Positions 16,629 to 23,743 of a DNA stretch of 39,618 nucleotides are shown here, one piece after another. Below the pieces are notes generated by a model. That model was not told where the DNA came from and did no database searches. It saw only the letters and a program-made list of their open reading frames with translations. Made by a program: the position numbers and the translations under genes. Source of the DNA: Candidatus Omnitrophota bacterium (GTDB lineage Bacteria > Omnitrophota > Gorgyraeia > Aquiviventales > Aquiviventaceae). Positions within the stretch are counted from its first letter, which is position 1, and each line of letters opens with the position of its first letter. The DNA lies in NCBI GenBank assembly GCA_023247255.1, contig JAHFGV010000013.1, positions 1 through 39,618 of the forward strand, read 5' to 3'.

Positions 16629-17510
16629 TTACAAACGCGCGGCTGAAGAAGGATGGCGCGCTGTTGAGGATGTTTGGGCGCCGCCACAGATCTGATTAGA
16701 GATGGCTCGCGCCTTCTGGGCTTCTTCAGCTAGTTGAGGAAACGGGGGCACGTCTTCATCCCATTCGATGAGGGTGGAGATGGCTCCCCATTTCCGAAGC
16801 GCTTCTCGATACAGATCCCACACCGCGTCGATGACCGGGCGGCTGTGGGTGTCGAACAGATAACCGTCCATGGGGGTATGACCGGCCAGGTGGAATTGAC
16901 CGACCCGCTCACTGGGAATCCCTCGCAGGTATTCGTAGGGGTCGAACTGGTGATTGAACGCGTTGACATAGACGTTGTTTATATCCAGCAAGATCCCGCA
17001 GCCCGAGCGCTGGGCAACCGTCGCTAGAAATTCCCATTCAGGCAGGGTGGAGTGGGCGTAGGTAACGTAGGTAGAAACATTCTCGAGTAAGATACGGCAT
17101 CCCAAGAATTCCTGAACCTGTTGGATGCGGCTCACCACGTGCCGGATGGCTTCTTCGGTAAACGGAAGCGGCAAAAGGTCGTGGAGATTTTTCCCATCCA
17201 CCCCGCTCCAGCAGAGATGATCCGAGACAATGATGGGCTCGATCTGCTCCACCAGCGCCTTCAGATGCTTAAGGTAGCGTTCATCCAACGGATCGACGGA
17301 ACCGATGGACAGGGAAACCCCGTGAAGGGCAACCGGGTAGCGCTGGCGTACCTGCTCCAGGATGTGGCGCGGGCGTCCCCAAGAATCCATGAAATTTTCG
17401 GAGATCGCCTCGAACCAATCCATCGCAGGCCACTGTTGGATGATAGAGTCATAGTGCTCGGTCCGCAGTCCAACCCCGCATCCAAGCTGTGGCCACCTCT
17501 GTGCGTTCAT
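16629..17510 (-). CDS. bufB: Bufferin-modifying multinuclear iron enzyme BufB (DUF692/MNIO)
   Basis: DUF692 enzymes are TIM-barrel, multinuclear non-heme iron oxidases that modify cysteines of ribosomal peptides; in bufferin systems they convert them to thiooxazole-type heterocycles that bind copper. The 293-residue protein shows the family order: GCGVGLRTEHY, WFEAISENFMD, LHGVSLSIGS, VSDHLCW, ENVSTYV, LDINNVYVNAFNH, GQFHLAGH, DTHSRPV and IEWDEDVP, which carry the expected His, Glu and Asp ligands. It lies between bufC and a repeat that separates it from the precursor gene bufA. Confidence 0.92.
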   Translation of the reverse strand: MNAQRWPQLGCGVGLRTEHYDSIIQQWPAMDWFEAISENFMDSWGRPRHILEQVRQRYPVALHGVSLSIGSVDPLDERYLKHLKALVEQIEPIIVSDHLCWSGVDGKNLHDLLPLPFTEEAIRHVVSRIQQVQEFLGCRILLENVSTYVTYAHSTLPEWEFLATVAQRSGCGILLDINNVYVNAFNHQFDPYEYLRGIPSERVGQFHLAGHTPMDGYLFDTHSRPVIDAVWDLYREALRKWGAISTLIEWDEDVPPFPQLAEEAQKARAISNQICGGAQTSSTARHPSSAARL

Positions 17511-17537
17511 CTTTCTACGATACAGTACTCACATCTG

Positions 17538-17740
17538 TTTCATGTTTCATGTGTCATGAGTCATGGAAAGCAAAAGGAGCCCTTTGGCCATGCTTGAGAT
17601 GCCTGTTTATTTTCTGCTTTTTCATGACACATAAACCATGAAACATGACACAGACGTGAGTACTGGATCTTAGAACTATGATTTACTTTCTTCTTGGCCC
17701 CGGTCCACTTGGCCACTAACCTCGATGCATTTTGCAAAAC
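17538..17740. repeat. Tripartite dispersed repeat, copy C (bufA-bufB gap), core inverted
   Basis: The core (about 17551-17632) is the reverse complement of the core in copies A and B (same AAAATAAACAGGCATCTCAAGC word, read on the other strand), while the right block (CACAGACGTGAG, then CCACTAACCTCGATGCATTTTGCAAAAC to 17740) keeps the same strand. About 50 bp of unrelated DNA is inserted inside the right block. CATGA-word arms flank the core on both sides as an inverted repeat. Confidence 0.8.
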
Positions 17741-17785
17741 CTCAGTAAGCTTGCTTGAAACGATCGGTAAAGCCACCGGTCAAGA

Positions 17786-18085
17786 TTACGAAGGGGTCTC
17801 CTCGGGCTCCTGGGTGAGACGACCGTTTTGAATCTTCAAACAAGTATCCTGCTCCAGCTTGATGTAGCCCTGGCCTTGACAGGCATTCATCCCCGCGCAG
17901 CCATGGCCCTTGCCGCCGCACTCTCCGAGTCCCTGGCACTTGTTGAGTCCGTAGCAGGGAACTTTTTCCATTGCTTCTTGTGCTTCTTGCGCTTGAACGG
18001 ATGGATTACCTGCCATCGCTGCCACCGCAGCCAACAAACCTGCCACAGATGCGCTCACCAATGCCCGTTGCTTGTTCGCGTTCAT
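17786..18085 (-). CDS. bufA: Bufferin precursor peptide BufA (BufA2-like), secreted metallophore
   Basis: A 99-residue precursor with a Sec-type signal (about 1-32, ending near SVQAQ) and a mature part rich in Gly and Cys. Cysteines are at 44, 50, 56, 63, 69 and 82, in a pattern with CYGLNKCQGLGEC, then CAGMNACQGQGY. This layout matches BufA2-type periplasmic bufferins, copper-buffering peptides modified by a DUF692 enzyme with a DUF2063 partner. Both partner genes follow on the same strand. A tripartite repeat of about 200 bp separates bufA from bufB, which may reduce bufB expression relative to the peptide. Confidence 0.88.
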   Translation of the reverse strand: MNANKQRALVSASVAGLLAAVAAMAGNPSVQAQEAQEAMEKVPCYGLNKCQGLGECGGKGHGCAGMNACQGQGYIKLEQDTCLKIQNGRLTQEPEETPS

Positions 18086-18127
18086 ACTCCCTCCCGATGT
18101 GTGGTTATCATGTTAAACGATTCCAGT

Positions 18128-18155
18128 AAATCCCGCGGCCATGGCCGTGGGATTT
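18128..18155. promoter_or_regulatory. 28-bp near-perfect palindrome upstream of bufA
   Basis: Two 14-bp arms (AAATCCCGCGGCCA and TGGCCGTGGGATTT, 13 of 14 complementary) with no spacer, followed by AAAATACTTTT on the + strand. It lies 43 bp upstream of the bufA start and downstream of yceI. It could be a terminator for yceI, an operator for bufA, or both. A second hairpin, CCCCGC-AGCC-GCGGGG, is at about 18182-18197. The rest of 18086-18283 shows nothing else. Confidence 0.5.
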
Positions 18156-18283
18156 AAAATACTTTTGCGGGCCTTGCTTGACCCCGCAGCCGCGGGGAAA
18201 GGTATTGCTCCATCGACATCTTCCCGCAGACCAGACCGACAGGTGGCAGGATGAAGAGCTTCCGCGAAGCGGGATTTGTGAAT

Positions 18284-18877
18284 TCAACCTTGCTGGGCAA
18301 TGCCTTCCACCTCCAAAACGATTCCCACCTCCTCTCCCACTAAAACCTGACCCGTCTCCAAGGCTTCGTTCCAGATAAGTCCGAAATCTTTCCGATTGAT
18401 CGTGGTCGTAGCCGTAAAGCCGGCGCGTACGTTTCCCCAGGGATCCTTGCCCACTCCGTGGATCTCTAGATCCAAGGTAACGGGTTTCTCGATTCCGTGA
18501 ATGGTCAGAAGGCCGCTGAGCTTCGCCGTTTCGGGTGTCAGGGCCACAACCTCGGTGCTGGTAAAGGTGATCGTCGGGAAACGTGCCACGTCGAAGAAAT
18601 CCTTGGAACGCAGGTGATTGTCTCTCTCAGGAACGCGGGTGTCGATGCTGGTTGCCTGAATCGTCGCTTGAGCCATCCATTGTTCGGGCTTTTCCGGCTC
18701 ATAGACAAAAGAGCCTTTAACTTCCTTGAACCAGCCTTGCACCTGGGTGAATACGTGCCGTACCTTGAAAGAAGCGGTCGTGTGTTCTTGATCAATCGCA
18801 TAGGTGGTCGCCCCCACCGTGGGGCAAACAGCCAGAAACCCTACCCCCAGAGCGACAACGATGGATGTTCCCTTCAT
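18284..18877 (-). CDS. YceI-family periplasmic lipid-binding protein
   Basis: A 197-residue secreted protein: signal peptide (about 1-23, ending VGATT), then the YceI fold, an extended lipocalin-like beta barrel that binds isoprenoid lipids. Motifs include YAIDQEHTTASFKVRH, VKGSFVYEP, DTRVPERDNHLRSKDFFDVARFP and FTATTTINRKDFGL. An AGGAGG at 18884-18889 fixes the start. It is upstream of bufA on the same strand; YceI proteins are often found near stress, quinone or metal genes, but no specific function can be given. Confidence 0.92.
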   Translation of the reverse strand: MKGTSIVVALGVGFLAVCPTVGATTYAIDQEHTTASFKVRHVFTQVQGWFKEVKGSFVYEPEKPEQWMAQATIQATSIDTRVPERDNHLRSKDFFDVARFPTITFTSTEVVALTPETAKLSGLLTIHGIEKPVTLDLEIHGVGKDPWGNVRAGFTATTTINRKDFGLIWNEALETGQVLVGEEVGIVLEVEGIAQQG

Positions 18878-19009
18878 TTGTTACCTCCTCGTATGTTATG
18901 TGGTCGCGAAGCAAAATTTATGGTAACACAAGCCCGCCTTCCGGGCAATGTACCCGTAGGGATTCCCCTGTGGATTTTTGCAAAACCTTGAGTTGCGATT
19001 TACCCGCTG

Positions 19010-20887
19010 TCATTTTCCCACATTGTAGGGAGCCGAAGGGAGGCAGAAGAAAAACGTGGAGCCTTCACCTAAGGCGGCTTCCACCCAGATTTTTCCCCCG
19101 TGCTGTTCCACGATCTTCTTGCAAATCGCAAGACCTATTCCCGTTCCTGGATATTCGGATTTATTGTGCAGCCTCTGGAAGATCACGAAGATCCGTTCCC
19201 AGTATTCGGCGGCGATTCCGATGCCATTGTCTTTAACGGAGAAGACCCACTGTTTGTCGTCTGGGCGCTGGGTGCTGACATGGATCTGTACGGCAGTATC
19301 GCCTCTGAATTTTAGGGCGTTATCGAGAAGGTGGTAGAACACCCGCGCCAGTTGCACGCCATCCCCGATGACCTGAGGCAGCCGCTCATGAGTGACCACC
19401 GCCTGTTGCGCCTCGATCGCTGGCTTGAGCTGTTCCAAAACCTGCTGCAGAATTCCATCTATGTCAACGAGCTGGAAATCCTCCGCACGGCCAGCCCGCA
19501 AGTAAGCCAAAAGGTCATTGATCAATTGTTGCATCCGATTAGCCCCCTCGACCGCATAGCCGATGAAGGTATCGGCATCCGCGTCCAGGGTCTTGCGGTA
19601 GCGCCGGGCGAGCAGTTGGGTATAGCTAACCACCATCCTCAGGGGTTCTTGGAGATCGTGGGACGAGACGTGAGTCAGTTGTTGCAGCTCGGTGTTTGAG
19701 CGAACCAACTCCGCGTAGGCTTTTTGCAGTTCCTCTGCGCGCTTTTGTTCGGCTTTAGCCGAGGCTTCTGCTGCGGCCAAGGCTTTTTTCTTTTCCACCA
19801 GTTTCTCCATCTCGGCGGCCATGGTATTGAAGGCAGCGGATAATGTTCCGATCTCGTTGCTGGAAAAGACTCGGACCCGTTTCTGGAAATCCCCATGCGC
19901 CATCTGGGTAGTCGCCTCCACTAGATGGTGGATCGGGTGGGTGATTCTCCGAGCCGAAAGAGATCCCAGCAATACCGCTAGGGCTGTCATGACTATAGCC
20001 GCCACCACAATGGTCCGTACCATCAAAGCCTGCGCCAACTGAGTGGGGGTTCGAGGAATACTGACGAGCAACAGCCCAAGGGGATGTCCTGTCCAGTCGT
20101 TTAGAGGAATGGCTGTTGCAACCATCGACGCATCCAACCACTGGGGGTCCTGACTCGGGACCGCTGACTGCTTCACCAGTTGCTGCTTCAGGTGTGTGGC
20201 GGCCAGTCCCAAGCTCACGCGTGCGGCTGAAGTATCGTTCTCAATCGTGGTGCGGTAAAGGGTGGGGCCAAGAAAAAGACTCAGATCGGCACCGCTGATT
20301 TGTTGAATCTGTTGTAAAAAGGGCCGCTCCACCAAACGCGCGATGGTTAACGTTCCCAACTCACTGCCGTCACTCAGCCGAATCGGACACTCGGTTTGGA
20401 TCAGAAACTTATCGCTCTCGACCGCTAATCCAACCATGGCCTGGTGAAGCCCATGTGTCGGCGTGCTGCCAGGACGCATCGGCATACTGGCAGTGCCGGC
20501 CTGTCCCCAAAAAGAGCCGGCCTGTGCGATCAGCCTTGCGGTTCGATCCATGATCCACACATAGTCTGCTTGATAGAGCTCTCGCTTCGTATTCAGAAAC
20601 TGCGCGACTTCCTCGAAATTGCCCAGACTCAAATCCACCTGCAAAGCGGTGTCTGCAGCCAGGATCTGTCCGAACGAAAGCAGATCTTGTTTAGAATCCT
20701 CAAGCAACATCCGAACAAGCCGCACGGATCGCTGGGCCTTGCCGATGAACTCCGACTGCAACCGGTCGCTGATGATGGTGATGGCACAGAGGGTGACTAC
20801 CGCAAGGGGCAACAGGGCGATACCCAGCAGCAACAGCGTCAGCTCATGCTGAAGCCGCAGGGCTTTAAAACGGGGAGGTTCTTTCAT
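19010..20887 (-). CDS. Membrane-bound sensor histidine kinase (HAMP-HisKA-HATPase)
   Basis: A 625-residue sensor kinase. A membrane helix near residues 20-45, a periplasmic sensing domain (about 50-290, Cache-like) and a second helix near 295 lead to a HAMP domain (about 300-350). A coiled-coil stretch rich in Ala, Glu and Lys follows, then a HisKA domain with the phospho-acceptor in SSHDLQEPLRM near residue 409 and an HATPase domain with DNGIGI and GTGIGLAICKKIVE. The kinase type is that of phytochrome-like SHDLQEPL kinases. No response regulator lies beside it. ATG 20887 starts the first helix region; GTG 20926 in frame is possible. Confidence 0.9.
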   Translation of the reverse strand: MKEPPRFKALRLQHELTLLLLGIALLPLAVVTLCAITIISDRLQSEFIGKAQRSVRLVRMLLEDSKQDLLSFGQILAADTALQVDLSLGNFEEVAQFLNTKRELYQADYVWIMDRTARLIAQAGSFWGQAGTASMPMRPGSTPTHGLHQAMVGLAVESDKFLIQTECPIRLSDGSELGTLTIARLVERPFLQQIQQISGADLSLFLGPTLYRTTIENDTSAARVSLGLAATHLKQQLVKQSAVPSQDPQWLDASMVATAIPLNDWTGHPLGLLLVSIPRTPTQLAQALMVRTIVVAAIVMTALAVLLGSLSARRITHPIHHLVEATTQMAHGDFQKRVRVFSSNEIGTLSAAFNTMAAEMEKLVEKKKALAAAEASAKAEQKRAEELQKAYAELVRSNTELQQLTHVSSHDLQEPLRMVVSYTQLLARRYRKTLDADADTFIGYAVEGANRMQQLINDLLAYLRAGRAEDFQLVDIDGILQQVLEQLKPAIEAQQAVVTHERLPQVIGDGVQLARVFYHLLDNALKFRGDTAVQIHVSTQRPDDKQWVFSVKDNGIGIAAEYWERIFVIFQRLHNKSEYPGTGIGLAICKKIVEQHGGKIWVEAALGEGSTFFFCLPSAPYNVGK

Positions 20888-20934
20888 GGCTAAGAGTGTT
20901 CCACTGGCACTCATGAAACAAACCACTCACTTGG

Positions 20935-21070
20935 CAGGCTGCGGAAAAACCATTCGCGGTTCTGGGTTGAGGGTTCAGGGCAAATGCACCACCGCTCGTC
21001 AGTGAGACGGGTCCTGGCCCCCAGCCCAGAACCCCGAGCCCTGAACCGACTGGCATTTTTCAGCATCCTG
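20935..21070. repeat. Palindromic repeat between histidine kinase and secreted protein gene
   Basis: Outer arms CAGGCTGCGGAAAAAC and GCATTTTTCAGCATCCTG are imperfect complements. Inner blocks of GGTTCTGGGTTGAGGG and CCCAGAACCCCGAGCCC are also complementary. The right half matches 26843-26892. It fills the gap upstream of the kinase. Confidence 0.75.
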
Positions 21071-21685
21071 TTAGAGGGATGGGGAAACGTTGGAGAACAC
21101 CTGAAACAGGTTGTTTAAAGTCTGCCGGATCTGCCGTACCAGCTGATGGCATTCTTCCGGTTGGTATCCCGATATCGCATTGAGCCGTCGAAAGGTATTT
21201 TTCATATCTTTAGAGAGCTGAAAGTTCTTCTCTTGCACCCCGTGGTCAAGCACAAGATACAGGGCATAAGCATGTCGAATAGACGCTGTCGAGGTGTTTC
21301 GATCCGAACCCGCAGGGCAGCTATCCAACAAAAGGACACAGATAGACAATCCGATGAACCGATGAACGGTGGCAAGGACACGTGCGGAATCCCGACTGGC
21401 AATCGCTAGATTCAATTCTTCCTCGATCCGAACGGCAAAGACCTTATCCACGGCGTAAGCGACCGGTGACACCAAGGAGAGTGCCTTGGTGACCTTTTCG
21501 TAATCCCCCCGCTGTGTCAATATCAACATCCTTTCAAACACCTTATCGGGAGGCAAGGAACTCGACTCGCTTGCTGGATCCGCAAAAGCCGGCGGAAGAC
21601 AAATCACGACACATCCGACAATGAAAAGTCCTGTCCCTTTTGCCAGGCAGCGAATGACATAGGCAGCCGAGCTACCGGATCGCAT
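21071..21685 (-). CDS. Secreted protein of unknown function
   Basis: A 204-residue protein with a long signal peptide or anchor (hydrophobic core near 17-34, ending AFADP). The mature part is helical, with DKVFERMLILTQRGDYEKVTKAL, a TPR-like start, and a hydrophobic RFIGLSICVLLLDS segment near 110. I do not recognise a family. Two Cys residues at the ends (about 122 and 182) could pair. It lies 32 bp downstream of the porin gene on the same strand, so probably in the same operon. Confidence 0.7.
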   Translation of the reverse strand: MRSGSSAAYVIRCLAKGTGLFIVGCVVICLPPAFADPASESSSLPPDKVFERMLILTQRGDYEKVTKALSLVSPVAYAVDKVFAVRIEEELNLAIASRDSARVLATVHRFIGLSICVLLLDSCPAGSDRNTSTASIRHAYALYLVLDHGVQEKNFQLSKDMKNTFRRLNAISGYQPEECHQLVRQIRQTLNNLFQVFSNVSPSL

Positions 21686-21717
21686 TTCGCGTCATCCTGC
21701 CAAGCGTACCGATCGGT

Positions 21718-23244
21718 TTAGAATTCCAAGGTGCCACTTAGGTTAAAACCATTGTTTTCAATCTCATCGATGGCACTCTCTTGTTGGAGGAAGTATTCTG
21801 CTTTCAACAGGAAGTGGGGATGGGGGTAGGCGTTGAGTCCGAGGCCGTATTGATACCGTCGGAGGCTTCCCTCAGCGAGGGTGACATCCTTGGCTGTTGA
21901 GAATCGCCCTTTCAATCGCACCTGGCCGAATAGAGGAACGTTATCCGCAACAGTATACAAGGCATCGAGCGTGCCGCCGTTGCGGTCTAAACGCTTCAGG
22001 ACAGCATCCTCCAAATCTTCAGAGGAAAAATTCCAATAGCCCCTCAGTTCCAAGCGCTCCCATTCGTAAGTGGCATCGAATCCGTAAACGATGAGATCGG
22101 CTTCATACCGACGGGCATCGGAAACCGCATAGCTTGTATCGGCACCCCGGCGCAAAGCCCCGGCGGCAAAACTGGCTCCGACGGCAAGATTCTCCACCCA
22201 TGGAAAGATCCCAACCCTGGTTGTGACCGTCAGATTTCCGTCGTGATCGAAGGCGTTCGATCGCGCCATGCCGACGTTATCCCCGAGCTCAAAGCTCGAC
22301 ACCCCGCTTCCCAGGGATACGAGGTAGGTCAGCCCAAGATTCTCCTGAAGGGGCCATTCCCCTTCAGCCATGATCCCCAATTCATTCCAGTGTGCCGGGA
22401 CCACTTCTGTGGCTGCCGGGGATTGCAGATTGAATGCGTTCACGGCTGAAAACCATTCGCTGTTATGAATTCCAAATGGCCACCAGTATCGTCCGCCGAC
22501 CAAACGCAGGGTGGGTTGGGAAGGCGCATCGATAAGGGTCCACTCGAATTTACTTTCGGTGAGGATCGGATCCCGTGCATTGCCGACCAGATGCAGCTCG
22601 ATCAGCGCTTTCAAACGCTCGGTGACTTCGCTGCCGATGAACAGACAGCTGTCCTGTTTGAAGCCCTGCTCGTGCTTTCCCGAACGGGAGCTGTTGCCGG
22701 CTACGAGGATCTGCTCGGTGGATCCGGGAACCTGGTTGAGTCCTTTCTCAAAATCCGCATAGGTGAGTGTGGTGTAGGCATGAATAAAAAAGAAGCTCGT
22801 GGGATCCGCGTACATCCCGGTGGGTGTGTACCGGGTAAACCGAAACCGCTCGGAAGGACGCTTGAGCACTCCCCACTCGCCCGAGCCCCGTTGTTTCGTG
22901 CGCTCCCATAACTGGCTGAGCAGGTGTCCGGGTTTCTCCGAAACGGCAGGTTGCATCGCTGGCTGCGGTTTTTCAGAAACGGTCTTTCCTGGGACGAGAA
23001 TCTGGTCTAGCTGTTGCTGGAGGGCTTGAAGTTTCTGTTCCAATTCCGATCGGATACGGGCCTCCTCGGCTTGACGTTGTTCTGTCTGGCGCTTTTGCTC
23101 CTCCATCTGCTGACGCAAGACTTTCATCTGATCCTGCAGCAGGCGTAACTCTGGACTCGTCCGTGTTTCACCGGTATAGCCGATGACCGGGTGCATCAGC
23201 GTTATCATTGCTACAGCCAAAATCCCATTTCCAAGCCAACGCAT
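21718..23244 (-). CDS. Outer-membrane porin with N-terminal coiled coil
   Basis: A 508-residue protein: signal peptide (1-23), a coiled coil rich in Gln, Glu and Arg (about 30-78: LRQQMEEQKRQTEQRQ), a linker, and a beta barrel to the C-terminus ending NGFNLSGTLEF. The coiled coil plus barrel is the architecture of phosphate- or anion-selective OprP/O-like and other trimeric porins, but no substrate motif can be named. ATG 23244 is set by AAAGGAGG at 23249-23256. The gene starts a - strand operon with the secreted 204-residue protein. Confidence 0.85.
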   Translation of the reverse strand: MRWLGNGILAVAMITLMHPVIGYTGETRTSPELRLLQDQMKVLRQQMEEQKRQTEQRQAEEARIRSELEQKLQALQQQLDQILVPGKTVSEKPQPAMQPAVSEKPGHLLSQLWERTKQRGSGEWGVLKRPSERFRFTRYTPTGMYADPTSFFFIHAYTTLTYADFEKGLNQVPGSTEQILVAGNSSRSGKHEQGFKQDSCLFIGSEVTERLKALIELHLVGNARDPILTESKFEWTLIDAPSQPTLRLVGGRYWWPFGIHNSEWFSAVNAFNLQSPAATEVVPAHWNELGIMAEGEWPLQENLGLTYLVSLGSGVSSFELGDNVGMARSNAFDHDGNLTVTTRVGIFPWVENLAVGASFAAGALRRGADTSYAVSDARRYEADLIVYGFDATYEWERLELRGYWNFSSEDLEDAVLKRLDRNGGTLDALYTVADNVPLFGQVRLKGRFSTAKDVTLAEGSLRRYQYGLGLNAYPHPHFLLKAEYFLQQESAIDEIENNGFNLSGTLEF

Positions 23245-23292
23245 ACTGCCTCCTTTCGATTGGATAACGGTGCCACGGCGATCACAGGACAT

Positions 23293-23670
23293 CTTGTTTG
23301 CAATATTTCAGGACCGATGGGTCAACGTAACACGTACATGATAAGGGGCAGTTTCTCGAACTGTCAACAACAGCAAGGGTAGATGGGCGATTGCTGTTTT
23401 CATGCTTTTTCATGCCCGCAGCATACAACATACATTTCCCATCGTCCCGTGAACCGTGATAACATTAAACAATATCAGCAGGATGCCGAAAACCCTCATT
23501 TGGCTCTAGGCGTTAGTATGGGGCAGGGGGCGAGTTTTAATTTCGGATTGCGGATTGGAAAGAAATCAAAAATCCGAAATCCACAATCCGAAATTCGAAA
23601 GAATAGGCATATCTCCGGATCCGTACCCCCCATTGTCAGCCTTGAGCGCGGCGGGGCTTTTTCGTATCTG
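23293..23670. repeat. Gene-free region with GGATTTCGGATT-type palindromic repeat
   Basis: No coding region is supported. At about 23539-23596, a block of TTTCGGATTGCGGATT words is complementary to AATCCGAAATCC words. The same words recur at 27239-27266 and similar ATTCGATT words at 13708-13790. It is divergent between the porin and MFS genes, so promoters of both should lie here, but none can be assigned by eye. Confidence 0.6.
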
Positions 23671-23739
23671 TTTGGCTCTGTGAGAGGATTTCACGCTTCG
23701 AAGGGCATTTTATCGTCGAGGAACGCACTCAGCCACCTT
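23671..23739 (+). repeat. 69-bp dispersed repeat upstream of MFS gene
   Basis: Aligns with 36531-36599 at 67 of 69 positions by eye (the core reads GAGAGGATTTCACGCTTCGA and on through TCGTCGAGGAACGC). It ends 4 bp before the MFS start codon, so it sets the leader of that gene. The other copy lies upstream of leuD. Confidence 0.85.
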
Positions 23740-23743
23740 CATT

